A stretch of 64,000 nt of DNA from Lethocerus indicus. Taxonomy: Eukaryota; Arthropoda; Insecta; Hemiptera; Belostomatidae. Within the stretch, counting starts at the first letter, position 1; every line of letters begins with the position of its first letter. The translations under genes were made by a program, and so were the position numbers. Of the stretch, positions 1 through 19,320 are shown in pieces. The DNA lies in assembly GCA_019843655.1 (NCBI GenBank), contig JACDQD010000002.1:15399154-15463153 (forward strand), written 5' to 3'. Below the pieces are notes generated by a model that worked only from the letters and a program-made list of their open reading frames with translations, did not search any database and was not told where the DNA came from.

Positions 1-473
1 ATTCCCGTTTCGTGAAAAATTGTACGCTTTCATAAGAAATATATTTTTCGCGTTCTAAAACCCTGAGCTCTTAGCGTCATATGTCTCCAAAACGTTACTT
101 GATTGTTTTCTTAAATTTATGGCTTTTACACAAGAAAATCGAGACGCATTCTCAATGTCAACGGTGTCATTATTTTCGACTTCCTCTAATGAGTTTCATA
201 TTCTGCTTTTTGCTAGCCAATAGTGTAATTGAGAATCCATCGGAGTATGCTCCATCCAACAACCTTTGCGCTTCAGTACCTCTACCTTACAAAATGTCAT
301 TCTTCTGATTCATTCGGAGCGATCAGATACCGGACTGGAGCGGATATTCCTTTAAAAATCTTAAAGTATTCATCATTATGCCATCATTCTTGCCATATTC
401 GGACTGCAGATGTTTCATTCGATATGTCCCTGAGGGTTTGGAATAATGTCATTCCTGCGTTGTTTTATCTCCA

Positions 474-515
474 CTAGCCGTTTCGGTCCTACGCTAGGAC
501 CGGTTTCGGTTTCTG
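474..515 (-). repeat. Dispersed ACCGGTTTCGG repeat, copy A, with 8-bp hairpin
   Basis: Read on the minus strand it contains GAAACCGGTCCTAG followed shortly by CCGAAACGGCTAG, like two tandem 3' halves of the dispersed repeat. CGGTCCTA (484-491) and TAGGACCG (495-502) form a perfect 8-bp hairpin with a 3-nt loop. The CTGAAGA core seen in better copies is missing here. Confidence 0.55.
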
Positions 516-3500
516 TAACATAGCACAGAGGTTGGCCCATCAGACATGCGCAGATGTTCCACTAATGTTTTCGCTCGGCGAGCAGCAGAAACTAATTCAG
601 TATGAAAAAACTATCGGGGAAGATCGAAAGAATGGTCACATTCCAAATGCTCTATGATCACACAAACGGTATCTTATATTATTCGACAATATAGTCCGCT
701 ATAATTCTAGACGGCTCCACAAGTGTTCGTTCGTATTAGCGTCATATCTAATAGATATCTGCTTCTCATGTGTACCACATTGAACCATGAGCATTCAATA
801 CTGACATTCATTTCAATTATTATAATCTCTTAATTGATTAAAAATTCATAGAAACAATTCATCTAAGTTACCAAATAACTTGTATTTTAAACCTCATAAA
901 CTTGTCGCATAACAGCTTCTTATCAGCAGGAATATAACGTGAACAATATTAAGTTTGTCTATGACTACTTTACTCTGTATTTTTAAATATAAACAGGATA
1001 AATTCGCGGAAAGTGTGCCGAATCGCAAGTTCTCACATACCGTATAATTTGGCGATTGCAGAAGCTTTGTTCGAGTCGGTCTAAATACCGCTGAATCGGG
1101 CTCAGATCCGGAAAAGTTCAGGAACTTTGCTGGATTCCCGCTGAAAGGTTGGCCTAATCATCGATTGAGTGATGGAAGCGCAAAATGGTTTAATTGAATC
1201 TGGGCCCTGTGCCCGGTTCATTTTACGAATTGAACGGCCTGCACCTCCCCACTCCCCTTCAACCTTTCGACTCGCCCGCCTCACCAATCAACCGGAATAC
1301 CCGATTTTAAATGTCGAAAGGGTCCCCCGCTTTTGACCCATTAACCACCGTGTCGTCGTTCGTGGGGGACGCAGAAATAATTTATTTATTTATTCACTAT
1401 AAAAGCTTGGCCCGTATGAAGCGAATCCCCTCAGCACTGAAACGTGGTGAGCGAAACCAGTCCTGCATTTTTTCGAGCGCTATTCCTTTCATTCTACTTG
1501 ATACATGTCTTTTTCCTTCCGTTCTTCTTATAAAGCTTCTTCGCAAGTGGGAGGAGTCCATTTTTCTTACTTCTTTGTAGGAATACACATTTTTGAAGAC
1601 GGCGCTGAAATAATATTCGGCGGAATGGCGATTGGTACTTTTATAAGTCAACGTAACACTATAATAACACATCGGGTTTCTGGTCCAATACGGTGTAAAT
1701 TATTTCAATATTTTTCAAAATAATTCGATTATTCTTAGGTCATAATTGAACATGAGAATTGGGAACGTGACTCAATCTAATGATATTTGAACACCAAATG
1801 GAAGAGAATGAAGTAATGCAATATATCTGCCCAATAGAGTGTGACACGTGTCGAATGCTGATCGATGCGAATTTAGGTTGCGGCGTACAACGCGATATGG
1901 AAAGTACTTTCGGAACCGCTCCGTAAAATCCGCTTATGATGAATACCAAGAGAAACAGGAGCATAAGTCATTTGACTCATAATTGCTCGCTCGGCAACCA
2001 CGGAAGCCCTTCAGCCGGTGTTTTAAAATCAATTAAAGTCTCATTAGTCGGCGTGGCCCTCTTTGTAGAGCCGGGTTAATGTTGAGTCGTGAAACCTGGT
2101 TGTTAATATACCGATAAATGGCGTTGAGTTAGTCTGGGCTCGGTTGACGCCCTAGGGGTTGGCAGCGGAGCATGTATAGCACTCCTACCCTCGCCACCCG
2201 GGGCGGTGTTACATGTCCCGAATGGTATTGATAAATGTGCGGTTGCTGGCGGCAAATTTGTTTCAATTTTTTCATTCATTCCATTCAGTCTGGCCTAACC
2301 TAGGCTTTCTCCTATTGCCGTTCATCAATCCTGACTGTTCTGCGTCTCGAGAGCACACGTTTAACAAAGACGAACTCTGTGGCTGCCACGATATAAAATA
2401 TACAATCTAACTGCACAAACCCACAGTACACCAATATTAGATATCCCTTAAGCAATTTAAATGTCATGATTATTGTTATTCTCTGTCCCCACTCGCAGAG
2501 TTGGTTTAGACCACTTTCTGTTTCCCGCCATCATCCGTAAGAGCATTGAACAGTTCGGCGACCGCGTAGAAAGGATATTCCACCGGCAACTGATATGCCA
2601 TAGGCAGACCTACATTGTAACAAACGTGCAAACGTTTCCATAAACGTAATTCTGTAGCTGAATTAATCACCAATTGAACTAACGAATATAATAACATAGG
2701 TTGCGTTAGATTACACATTCGAAGCGTGAAATCGTGCGTGTAATAACCAGCTTGTTTTATTGAATCTTTCGCACGAACACTTGGCGAAATGCTACATTCA
2801 TAAATCTAATATTTCATCGGGGCTAAGCCAATAACGTTAACGGGTTAACGGGTTTCGATATTATGGTCTTCTTTCTAATTGCGGAACCGATCGATACTAC
2901 GGAGCTGGCAGAAAAATAAGTTACAAAAAAGTTGCGGTCGAATCGATTTAATTAAAGTAATTGCTCGGGCTCGATCGATTATCCGTAAGGTCTGATAATT
3001 TCCGATACGCGTTACCCTCCGTGCTGGGACCAGTCAATCCATCACGCGCCGCGGAAAGAAAAAACGTTTTAACGAATCGATTTAATTCTCTTCCTCTAAT
3101 AGGATAAATTTTCGAAAGGTCCATGTTCGAACGGGTGGAAAGAAGGGCGGATATACTCAAAGTATTATTTCCGTTAATCATCTAATGAATAATGTTGTAG
3201 ATATCGTATATCTTGTAGAGCCATATATCTTTCGTGTTGAGATGAAAATGAAACAGGAAATTTGACCGGTGTTATCAAGGTATTCAAATTTTCAGTTAAT
3301 GAAAAGGAGCCTTCCCCGGAAAGGTATGTAGCAAACAGTATGAATACAAAAATAAATTGGTTACTTTTTAAATAAAACTAAAAAGATATGTTTTTACTTT
3401 GTCACAGATACTGACGGCTCCCTTTGTTAAGACAAAAAAGCCAATGACATAATACAGTGAAATATAAAAGTTGAACTGATTAACATTCTACAATTCGAGG

Positions 3501-4204
3501 GTTCGATAAAGACAGATAGAATGTGGGAACTGCAACTTTGAAGTGGAATTGAATGGATTTAGATCCACTCATCATAATGAGTGCATTAGATCCAATGACA
3601 GCCAGAAGTCTGGTATTTCTAATTTAGGCCGAAGTACGTGTTTTAAGTTTACCGGATATGTCGTTGATTGTTATTTACATGCTTATTATCTGGGCCAATT
3701 ACAGTATACATATGGGGAGTTCGACATTTGAATCGCCGGGGCGCTAGTTCTCAGGCGAGCGAGAATCCAAAAGTGGGCGCAATTGGTGGGTCTATTGTCA
3801 CGCCGTCGCAGTTGAAATTGTTCCACTTGAGTGTTCGCCCTCCGGGCCCCTTTTCCGCCATTGTTTACTGCCGGTAATTCTCGTTTTGCCGCCTTTGTCG
3901 CACACCAAAGACCATTGTTATCGCTGCTCCTTTATTCCGGACGGCTTGGACCCCGATAATTGCTCTGTTAACGGTACGCCGCTTCTCGGCATTCGACTCG
4001 TGAACGGAACTGTCGTAGGTGATGAACCCGTAAGGACAATGGGTTTCATCAGTCAGAAAGTTTAAACTTCCGGAAAATTCCTCAGCCCAGAATAATTAAT
4101 GAGATGCGGGTGGGAGTGGAATTACAATTACTTGAATTACAATTATTATACATAAAGGACACCAAGCGGAGAACACATAAAATATTACTATCCTATTACT
4201 ATTT

Positions 4205-4230
4205 CAGTACTCTTGCTGAATTGAGTACTG
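4205..4230. repeat. Small perfect hairpin
   Basis: CAGTACTC (4205-4212) and GAGTACTG (4223-4230) are perfect inverted repeats with a 10-nt loop. No function can be assigned. Confidence 0.4.
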
Positions 4231-7200
4231 TCTGGTATAAATGATGAAGAAATTGAATTTATTCTTCGGACATTAATGGTTATCTTCCTAAAGTAATAGC
4301 AATAGGGATTGTATGTAACAAAGTCATCAAATTCACAAGGAACAGTTCATCATATTAAAATAATTGGTCTAGGACTATATCATCACACTTGCGATTTATA
4401 CTCCACTATATATGGCTTTATATAGATGTACACTTACGGTATTATTGACGGGATTCTTTTGACGATTCAGAAACGCCTATTTTATTTTAAGAGTGGAAAC
4501 AGAAACGCGGAAATTGTGATCATATTCCTAGGTCAAGAAAATAATTTCGTGAATCACCTAAAAACTGTATGTAAATATATAAATTTAGGTTGGCATTAGA
4601 GAACAACATGTTTTAGTAGTATTCTCATGTTCACCAGTGCCCTATTTCTCAGGTCGTGCTATCATCATATCCACTGACCCAATATTTACTGTCGGCAAAC
4701 TGGGTCGCACAGGTTTTATAGCCCTCGGCGTCCTCTGCCTTTATGGCTCATGGAATCATTCCTTTAAATACTTATTAGCTGTTTAAAGCGAACATTAAGG
4801 AGATTGGCGGTTCACTCTCGCCGTTATGAAGAAAATCTTCGTTTACACCCCTCCGTGAAACAATATTGCTCTAAAATACTACATGAATGTAATTTTTTTT
4901 ACACACTGATATGCAGAACAGCGTCGAGCTCCTGTATTACCGAAAAATTTTTAAGCACCTTACTAAATTAATTATAAATAATTGTTATGTTATTTACCCT
5001 TTTAGTAATTTACTGGGTTCTAGTGACATTTTAGAAATTTGATCCTCGTTGGAGTGCAACAGAGTGTATCAGTCCCATTTATATTCCGAGTACATTATGC
5101 AACGGAGATGCCGTTTAGAGAAATTAATATTGGGCTATGGCCGGATGGGAGGCGAGTGTCTGAGAGCTTATAAGTTTTAACTTGGGCGCTCCGTCCTCGT
5201 TCTCGCGGCCACCCTGAATAATGAATCTTTAATGTCGGCGGAAATTTAATCTCCCCGGCAACCAGGGACTAATAACTGAATGATGAACAAGCCTCTCATT
5301 AACTTTATTAATACGATCATTTATTATTAATAAAACAATTAGTCGTTAATAAAACGAGTAATTTGATGTAATTTGGCCTCTGCTGTTTTTAGCCTACAAA
5401 ATATAACAAAGGATTATAGTTTCGTTTGTATGATTCATTTAAAAGCATTCAATAAGGCATTACTTAATTAGTCTAAACTTTGTTTAACGTTACACAGCTC
5501 AATAAAACAAATATCTGTTTTAAAATCGACATTTACAAATAAATATATCATCCATCTGTGGCGATATTTAGAGCTAGAGGATAAAGAGCTGGAAAATATT
5601 CGACTGTGCTGAAATTCAGCGTGAGGACTTCTGCCAGAATTATATAGCAGTGATATAAAATAAAGTTGGAAATAATTTTGTGGCAGTCGGGCGAGAATTT
5701 TATTAGCTTAAAATTGCAAGAATTAACCGTGAGAAAACTTTAACCTGCGGGAAGGCTCTTTCAGCGGGCCGATGCGTTCGGTTTCATTAAAGGTGAATGC
5801 CTAAGCCGGTCTTAGCCCGGTCCACCGCTCTGTAAAACACTTTATGACGAGCCCTTTTCAAGACCGAGCCGCCGATAAAACTCTCGGCATTAGGACCCCG
5901 GGGGGAGCTTCTTCATAATTCATATTTATTCCGAAAGTCCGTCTCCCTTTCAGAGGTGCAGTACTAAGAAACCGGGACCAAGCCCTCCCCCCGTCCCCTC
6001 TTCTCCGTCGTCACTCTCTCTTCATCCCCACCCCACCAGGACAGTCCGCACTCTGGCACTCTGGCACTCGTAAAACTGCGCATATATGAATATCTGATTA
6101 CTTTGGCTGCGATAAATTTTCGAAATATACACGCTGCCTGGAGTCTGTCGAACTCCTAAATGTAGCATTTAACATTACGATAACTTATGACCCGGTTGTG
6201 TATACAGGGCGGGTATAATTCAAGCGCCAAAATGGAGTTTAGCGATTCTCCCAGGTAAAAAAGGCCTTCTTTAATGCGAGTACGCGTTTATTTTTGGATT
6301 TTAACTTATGCCGAATTAATGTTAATACCTCCTGACACTATTGTAAGCCGATCGTGAATTATTGAAGATTTGTCAACGATCCAAGCCGTTACCTTTCATG
6401 AATATCCTGAATAATCTATCACACGAGTTAGTGTTATTACATACAGCTCGCTAATTGTACCATTTCCGATCATTTATGGCTCGGTCTTATTTTAAACTGG
6501 CACCATTCTGATATTCCCGGATACTGATTTTATAAAAATCATTATTAAGAGAGAATCTAAAATTTTCACAATATTTGGGACATTTTTTCAAGTGGTTATG
6601 TTAACATGATTATGATTTTCCAATATACAATCGTAGATAAAATTATGATAAGGTTTATGTTTGATTCGGATGGATTTCTCAACACTACAAGACTCTTCAA
6701 GATAGACTCTTCCGCATTTTTTCTGAATATTGATTTAAAGTAAAAAAATCCAATATTGGTTTTATTGAATAAAGTCTATATCCTCGTTTTGGCTTTTTAA
6801 CGTATTCATGAATTATTTGAAGATATTTAATCATTACTTTGATTAACTATAGAATTAGAATTTGTATTTTCCTTAGAATTTATGGTGAGATTTGTCTGGG
6901 AAGCAGGATTTAATGGAAATTTCTGAACACACTGAACATAATTATCTATTTAAAATTATCTATATAACTTAATCAGTCCATTGGTGGAAATAAATTATTT
7001 TTACTACAGGAATGTTACCGACTGTACTCCAGTTCCTAAGGAATTTAAAAAGATATCCCACTTTCACCGCAATGTCATAAATTGCTCGTGGTTTCGTCGG
7101 TCTACCTGGAACCTCGCCAATTGTTCTTCCAAATTAATTTCTGTTTTATTTTTCTTCAAAGCATCACCGGTGACCTATAAAATGACTTTCGTACATTATA

Positions 7201-7558
7201 CCATGCAAAATGTTATTAAAAGATTTCAACTGCACAAAGTCATTGCAGATTTAACCATCAATTGGTGGATTGAGGTTTAAATTTACGCCCGACGGAAAAT
7301 CGAATGGAGCTGAGGGACGGCTCCATAAGTAGGGACCCGGCCCTCTGTCTTTATTATTCCTTAGTGGGCCTTCCATGTGGGGTTGAACGCCGGCGGCGGA
7401 GATAAACCCAGTCGGACAGTATTGAGGTTGGGACGGGGATAAGCAGGACCCTGGGAAAGGCGAAAATGCCGAATTCGGCAGTAAAAGCGAAGATATTTGC
7501 ACTCGGTTTGTACCCCTGGCTCGATTCCAGGGTTTTCGGCCTTCCCCAGCACACTCAG

Positions 7559-7560
<2 letters not shown>

Positions 7561-7647
<87 letters not shown>

Positions 7648-7685
7648 TCTCTCTCCCTCTCTCTCTCCCTCTCTCTCTCCCTCTC
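7561..7685 (+). repeat. (CT)n microsatellite with CCCT higher-order pattern
   Basis: Pure CT from 7561 to about 7643, then a roughly 10-bp periodic CTCTCTCTCC pattern to 7685. The open frames across it, (LS)n on one strand and (RE)n on the other, are repeat artefacts. Confidence 0.98.
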
Positions 7686-8108
7686 ATTCTGAGACCGTCG
7701 ACTCTTCACAACCGGAGTTTACATCGCGCCCCAGCGCGTGGAACGATTTTAATAAACCCATAAATCGAGCGCTGGCTAGTTGTGTAAATTTAATATTTGC
7801 GTCTTGTAACACCGTGGTGTATCGCTCTCAGCTTTGGAGTAAATCTTATACACTACCTACATGAAATTACAAAGTCCCTTTCACTTTGTACTTAGGACTC
7901 AATTTATTCTTCCTGGCGCAGTTTAAATTCTGAAGTTAAGAAGTTTTATAATTTGTCCTGCAACACGATGTTGTTTTAAACTTCGGGAGCCAGCCTTGTA
8001 AAGGATAATATTTCATCGCGACATGACCTAATAGTATAAAAAATGATAAATTACAGGAATATAAAATTATTAAAATCGATGAATTTCTGTCTTCATCTCA
8101 CCTCTTTG

Positions 8109-8134
8109 TCGGTTTCGGCTGTCTTCAGTACCAT
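8109..8134 (-). repeat. Dispersed hammerhead-like repeat, copy B (stem II deleted)
   Basis: The minus strand reads GGTA, CTGAAGA, CAGCC, GAAACCGAC. The two conserved core words of the repeat (CTGAAGA and GAAAC) are intact, but the left arm of the internal stem is missing. Confidence 0.5.
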
Positions 8135-8194
8135 TACTGTCTTAGTATTACCATTACTACGAGGTTTTGTTTCCACTTGTCTATGTGTACTTCA

Positions 8195-8216
8195 CTAGGC
8201 CGGTTTAGGCTCCGAG
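8195..8216 (-). repeat. Dispersed ACCGGTTTCGG repeat, copy C (degenerate)
   Basis: The minus strand has CGGAGCCTAAACCGGCCTAG, resembling the AGCCGAAACCGGTCTAG half of the repeat. It lies 60 bp from copy B, as if both came from one element. Confidence 0.4.
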
Positions 8217-8814
8217 AGGAAGGCAGATTGGGAAGAGTGCATAATAAGAATAAGAGAGGAATAAGAAACACCCGAGATAGTAAATGTAAAACAACCGTTA
8301 TTATAGCGCTCAGAAATTGAAAGATATTTCAAGATTAAAAATATAGCTTCATCGCGTTATGCCCCATAATGGTTCTGGTGATAAAAGCGTGGAACGCAAC
8401 TCTTCCTACCTGGCGTGTATTCATTTAGTCCAATTATCGTTAATCCGCGGTACGGTATTAATGGAGTCTGGGGAGCAATTACGCAATTGGAGATTAGCCG
8501 GCGGATGATTTTCAACATTACCGGGACACATTAACTGACCGACATAATTAGCGCAATCCGTAACCAAATTGCTGCTCTAGTTATGGTCACAAATCGGATT
8601 TTAAATGGCTGAATTGGAGCTGAAATGTGCTGCCATTTCAATTACGACTGTAATTTTTAACTGCTTGTTTGTATGTTTTGACGCAACCAATCCTAAAGAA
8701 CTAAGTGCTTAATAATGTATCCATAAAACACACAGGAATTGTTATTCATATTCAACATTTTTCTTTTCGACGAAGGTCATTCTTCGGAGGTTTGCTAGAC
8801 TTATGTCGTCAATA

Positions 8815-8851
8815 TTTTCTGTCTCCTTTCGCTAGACCGGTTTCGGTTTCA
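8815..8851 (-). repeat. Dispersed ACCGGTTTCGG repeat, copy D
   Basis: On the + strand TTTTCTGTCTCCTTTCGCT precedes TAGACCGGTTTCGG. The same two modules occur in copies E and G. The minus strand carries GAAACCGGTCTAGC exactly as in the consensus, but the CTGAAGA core is absent. Confidence 0.55.
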
Positions 8852-11230
8852 TACCCTCGTAAGATTTCGTATCTCTATTTAGGAAATGTATCCATCCGAA
8901 AATTGCAAGCATTTTACATTTGGTTCCGCGATCGGCTTCTTTATTGTTGTGTTCATGTAAGAGCATTACGTAAGGGAAAGCCCGTACTCATTTCATAATA
9001 TCGTTATTCCCGAAAGGCGGAACCGACAGAGAGCGACCGGCCTCAGAAGATCTCTTACGAAACGCATTGTTACAGATTATACTGGCCCCACCAGTCGAAT
9101 ATAGTAAGCCGTGTCCAATCTGCTGTTCTTTATTACACCTCTCTGTCCGACTTTCCATTGAATATGACCCAACACCCTCTAACCGGGCTAATTTGACCGC
9201 ATCCTAGACTCCCGTTCCCAGCGTGACTCATGTCTCAATTTTTCACTCTACTCAAGTAACAAGACAACGCTATGCTCAAGAACCCAGACCAGGTGTTTTA
9301 CGAGAACAATTAAAATTAGCGGTATAATTAAAATGTCGAGTTAACGTTATGCTAATTAGACTTTATGGCTGATGTGAGACAAATAACGACAAGCGTAACT
9401 TATGGCTTCGTATTTTATGTTCTATTAGTTGAGCATTCTAGTAATTTAACAAAGTGGTTTAGTAGTAATCATAGGAAGTAATAAAAAACGTTCATCGCTC
9501 TGGGTCTTTGATATTTGACTAATACCACATCATTCTCCCGGCTGAAACATTGCATGTTATAAGGCTAGACTCAGGCTCGAGTTTTCTAATTTTGTATCAA
9601 TTAAGCGGTTTAAATGTGCATTCTCTAATGATTGTGGCGTATTGGATTTGGCACGCTCCAATGAACTGGCTGACATTTCGATGGCGAGAACGTGTATCAT
9701 TTTAGCGCTTTCCAGTTGGGCGAGGGGGTGGTGTTGCCTTGACTTATTCAACCGTTATGAACCTGCTAGATGAGTAGATTTGCCGCAAATTATAATGTGG
9801 GACTGAATGGGAAGGAGGGCAAAAGCTAATGCCTCTTTGTGTATAAGGTCCCCTCCCACTTTTCACGTATAATAGTAGCATAATTTATCACCTTCATGCT
9901 TCAACTAACATACCTAGCCTTTATAACATGATTAGTGGCTTTTCCCGCGTATCACGAATACTTTAAGCTTTAACTCAATTCATTTAAACTGCTCAACTCT
10001 AAACCAAAAAATAAAAAAAGAAACCAAAATATTAATTGAATTTTAATCATTTAGAGAATTTTGGCACGTGTAGACCACAGCAGTATACAGACGAAAATCT
10101 CCAATAATAATCCTCTATTTCTAGGACCATCCTTCTATGAGGGAAAGTCTTTATTGTAGGCAATGTAGTGCAATGTTAGGATCAGGGTTAGCTGAAAGTT
10201 CGGCTTCATCACCAACGGAAGGTACTAGGCTCTGAGTAGCTTTGGGATTATGTCAGCTACCTAAAACAGTCGGTTGTCAAATTTAGAAGGCGTAATATTT
10301 ATAAGCGTCGGTGAATTAAGTGATCCTTTCAGTGGAGGACGCCTTTTGGTCGAACTGAAACTGTATTTGAACTGATAGTTGATGAAACGACGGTTGTCTT
10401 GAGCATAACAGGTTTGTAGTTGTTGGGCCGTATCGATTCAAGGACGGGACCGGGGAGGTTGATAATCGAGGCGTGGATCGATCCGCTCGGCCGGGCCGGG
10501 GGGAGGCATTTGCATCGGAATGAAACGCGAAAAAGCTTGGAAACTGGGAAAAAACTGAGAGCCGAATCGGAATCGGGAATTGAAAACGGTAGGAGGGATA
10601 TTGGGGACTGGGTAAAGTGTGAAAGGTGGCGGGGTCAAGAAAGGAAGACGGGCCGGGGGGACATCCATTAGCGCTGGCCCCGGCCCACACCACTTTCTTG
10701 CCAAAACCCCATCAGCACCGTAATTATAAATTTACCCGACCTCGAGCACTTCCAAATGCTGTAGGCGCGATAAACGAGCGGCCCGCGCTATTACCGATTT
10801 TTAATTTAATGGGCTGCGAAGTCACGACCCCGACCGCTGTCATAAGATTTAAAGCGAACCCGTATTTCTTTTATGGCCTCTCTGCCACTATTGTTTTATA
10901 GTTCTAACGCTGTAAAAATTAGTCCTTTGAAGCTTTGAGCTTATATTAAAGACCTGTCTTTTATCATTTCTGCATTTTCAATTGCAACAAACTACGAATG
11001 ACATTTATCGTCACTTCGTGATTCGGGGATAATTATTATACAGAGAGAAAATACGCGGTGATAAAAATGAAATACAAACCCTCTTAAAATACAATTTTTT
11101 TATTTTGTAATAATTTACAAATTTATACTGAAACCTAATTGGCCTAGGACTAGAAAGTTAACATTCCCAATATCCATTAATTCGACAGTTTTCCTTGCAT
11201 CACCTCTAAGAAAATTCAGATCGCTTTCTT

Positions 11231-11254
11231 AGAAGAAGAATATTTTCTTCTTCT
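11231..11254. repeat. Perfect 10-bp GAA/TTC hairpin
   Basis: AGAAGAAGAA (11231-11240), loop TATT, then TTCTTCTTCT (11245-11254). Simple-sequence palindrome with no assigned role. Confidence 0.4.
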
Positions 11255-14200
11255 TTTATTGTCTGTGGTCTTGCTTAGTCTGACTGAAAACGTTCACGAT
11301 ATTCACCACTGTTCAGTAGTGATATAGTAGTAGTAATACCTGATGTAGATTGTTAATGTCAGCGGGAGGGAATGAGTAGTTTGAAATATGGGAATGTAAA
11401 ATTGGCTTCAGCCAAATAATTAATTCTTTGCTTGTACTCGGAGCAACGATATAGATCTCAACTTCGCTAACATTAGTCACGTAACATTACATCGTGCCCG
11501 AAAAGGTAGGCCATTAATCGATGACCGCATTGGAAAATTTAAAATTAATAATCCTTCGGCCTTCCTACGTTATTCCTTCAAAGTGAACTAGCGAAGTCGT
11601 AAGAAAAGCAAAAATGTAATTACCTGTGGTCATTAGAATGATTTGATATCGGAAGAGGTAAAAAAAACTGTTTTAAGTCTGCGGCAGGGGCAGTTTGTTT
11701 TTAAGTCTTCCCTTTTAAAAGGCCAGCTTTTAATTATGTATTGTTGTTAATGCTTGCTGTTTGCAGTAATTACATTATTATGCTAATATCTTCTTACTTA
11801 AGTGCTTCGAGTGGCACTTTCGGGGCTTGCAAGATACGCCTCTCAAATTGTAACTATTTACTCTATATTTATATCATCTCATTTGTGTCTAAAATAACTC
11901 ACTAATAATTTTCTTGCAATATCATTTAATTTTTTGATTTAAGGACATTTAAAAGAACCGTTTTCGATTTTTCAGTTATACAAAACTTTCACTCAGATAA
12001 CTAATTGTTCCATGGAAATCGGAAAAAATTCATTAATTAACCAAATACTGGGGTCAGTAAATAATAAGTTCAAACTAATAATGGCATACATTATTACTCT
12101 GTTATTTTGTAAATGTATTTTAGCCAGTACGATTCATGACTTTTGGATTCGGTGATGGATTACATCCTTCTTTGATATACATTAGGTCTCTTGTTTACTT
12201 CAAATGTCTAGAATACTAATGCCTTCATTCACCCAACAGAATTGATCACTTTTCCTTCTTAGAACATTTTTGGATCTGGCTCATTAACTGTAATTCTAGT
12301 ATACGCAATAAACTCAAAGCTTCATATTGATTTAATATACATTTTCGTTTTGGATGTTATATCGCTGTTTTTAGTATGTTACGGTCTTATATCCGTTTTC
12401 ACTTCATTTACAAAAACGACTACCGGACTTATTTTTCAAGACGTCAATAGTCTAACCTAAGTTAATTATTTCTTGTCTGTTAATTCTATTATTTTATAAT
12501 AACTTAAATAATAACTCCAGGAAACTCTTCAGAATTCAATTGCTATTATTAATAACAATATTATAAATAGTTAAATAATAGGTAACTAAGACTAATTTTA
12601 ATATAGCAGCCAGTAACAGCTAAATAACTAGATTTAGTTATAGATACAGCTAGGCATTTATCGGTTGACCTCGAAATTATTGCTTGGAAGAGAATCCCTT
12701 AGTAGACCGATTGCCAAGTAATCCATTTCCACTGCTCCCATTTCCTTTTTCGAACAATGTTCTGACAGTCTGACAAAATAAAATTTCCCTCTTAAAACTC
12801 TGCGGAACATTGATTTTGGCCCTTGTCCAGTTCGTTACGCACTAGTTGTTCAAAGCAAATAAAGATAGGTTTTTTGGCTCAGTACATTACCGAAGACATA
12901 TGTAGGTACTATAAATTTAAAGGAAACTATGTATACATATAAATAAGTTCCAGTTATTAGTAACGTATTAATAACGAATAGTGATTGTACTATTTTTGTA
13001 CGAAATTTATTTGAAAATCAAGAAATATTTATTTAACCAATTTGAGATAATAAAGGAATTTATTAATTTGTGTATTCAGTGGAGCTGTTTGTTACTTGGA
13101 CCGAAGAAATCCTTTCATTGTTTATAGGGAGTTGGATTCAAATGATTATTTAAGTACCGTTTGGGTTTTTTTAGATTTCGTGACATTAATTAATCGAGTT
13201 ATTTATTATTCTTACTTTCTTCTTATTATTATTCCTAATTTTGTGTTTGATCCTATTGAGGAAATATTTCCGGAATTTTGTTTTCAAATGGTGTGGTATA
13301 TGTTTTTTGATGTAGTAAATGTCAATTTACCAACCAGTATGTACGACGGCTAACATTAAATAATATTTATTTTGCTTAACAGACGTAACAAAGATACATT
13401 CGTGTAATGAGGATGATGCCAAAAGTTCAACTTGTTCCATAAGATATTCATAGTTATAAAATACATTTATGTACCATCTTCTAATATAATATTTCACGGG
13501 TTACTTAAATCGCTATGATTTTTTTTTATATATATAAATCTTGGAATCGCTAAATCTTACAGAGCAAGTCTCTATCGGACAAAAACACCAAAGTGAATTG
13601 GTTATTTGTCGACCGAACGGGTCTGAAAATTGGCAGTCCCCGGAGGCCAACTCCGTCCCGTAACTTCGTTTTCTCGTCTAAGGGTCAACTTCCCTTAACT
13701 AAAGGGGTTGATGGAGGAAGTCCCTACAAAGTTAATTATTTGAGCCTAGGTAATTAATTTATCTTAAAATTCCGAATGCGCGCTTGGGTGCTCCACTTTT
13801 TTCCACTCTCACTCTACATCTCTGATAGCTTCGGCGGCGTAAGGAATACTAAGTAAAAGGCTATCAGCGCTGAAAATTTGCAAGTCTTTTGATTATACGT
13901 ATCAATTAAGACTTGAGCTGTGCATAGAAATATCGTCTAATTACATCATAATGAAAGTAGATGAGCAGGTTTATAATGTTTCGAAATAATAATTCTATCG
14001 TGAAGGGAAATGGGTGGGTCTTAACTCCGATTTAAATATGGTAGTTGTAAGAGTTGTTTCGGAAGATGTCTAACGATACCTGCTGTAGTTAGACTAGTAC
14101 AGACGGGACTTTTATTAAGTTAGGAGGTAATAACATGAGATTAGAATATGCCATCAGATGGTGGATGGTGGTTGGAGGTGATGATAAATGGAGAGGAATG

Positions 14201-14730
14201 TGCAGTTCGCCTTCAATGAGTGTGTCGAGAAAAACTAATAGCTTTTTCTTCCTCCGTCACATAAAGCTGTTCAGTTGAAGAGTGGAAGAAACGGGTTTTT
14301 ATCTGCGCAAATGCAAATATTTCTTCTTAAAACAATACAGAAAATTCCACCACTCTAAGTGATAAGTTTTGTATTAAACTGAAAATATTAAACGTTGGAC
14401 TATATGGCTAAAAATACGAGCGTGCGGGCGGTCCGAATTTGGACGGAAATAAATAAATTGAATAGCCGCAGTCAATCGCTTAGGCTAGTCGGGGCGAATA
14501 CACGCAGGGAACTCAATTACTATTTATGGTCCGAAAATCGGTCTCCCAGTGGGGACGGCCGGGTAACTCGGTTTGGCGAAGGGGCAGCCCAATCATTCGC
14601 CCAAATGTCAATTTCATTTTCCATCACCGAGCACCGAAACCCCCAACGATTATTAGGGCCTCTGTCTCAAGGATCGTGGGCTGGCACTGGAAATTGAAGC
14701 GCACTGGGCGGTGGCCCCCCTCACCCTCTT

Positions 14731-19320
<4,590 letters not shown>

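Larger units (their letters stand above)
1..7560. other. Noncoding, no gene seen
   Basis: AT-rich sequence with GC-richer patches near 2040-2220, 3720-3960 and 5750-6060. It contains repeat copy A (474-515) and the hairpin at 4205. The open frames are all short (under about 100 codons), lack recognisable domains and are not bracketed by convincing splice sites. Confidence 0.6.

Noticed and set aside
4585..4600. TTAGGTTGGCA resembling a mariner terminus
   Set aside because: No complementary end or transposase frame nearby.
7251..7864. Long open frames on both strands across the CT tract
   Set aside because: They encode (LS)n or (RE)n directly from the dinucleotide repeat and have no other coding support.
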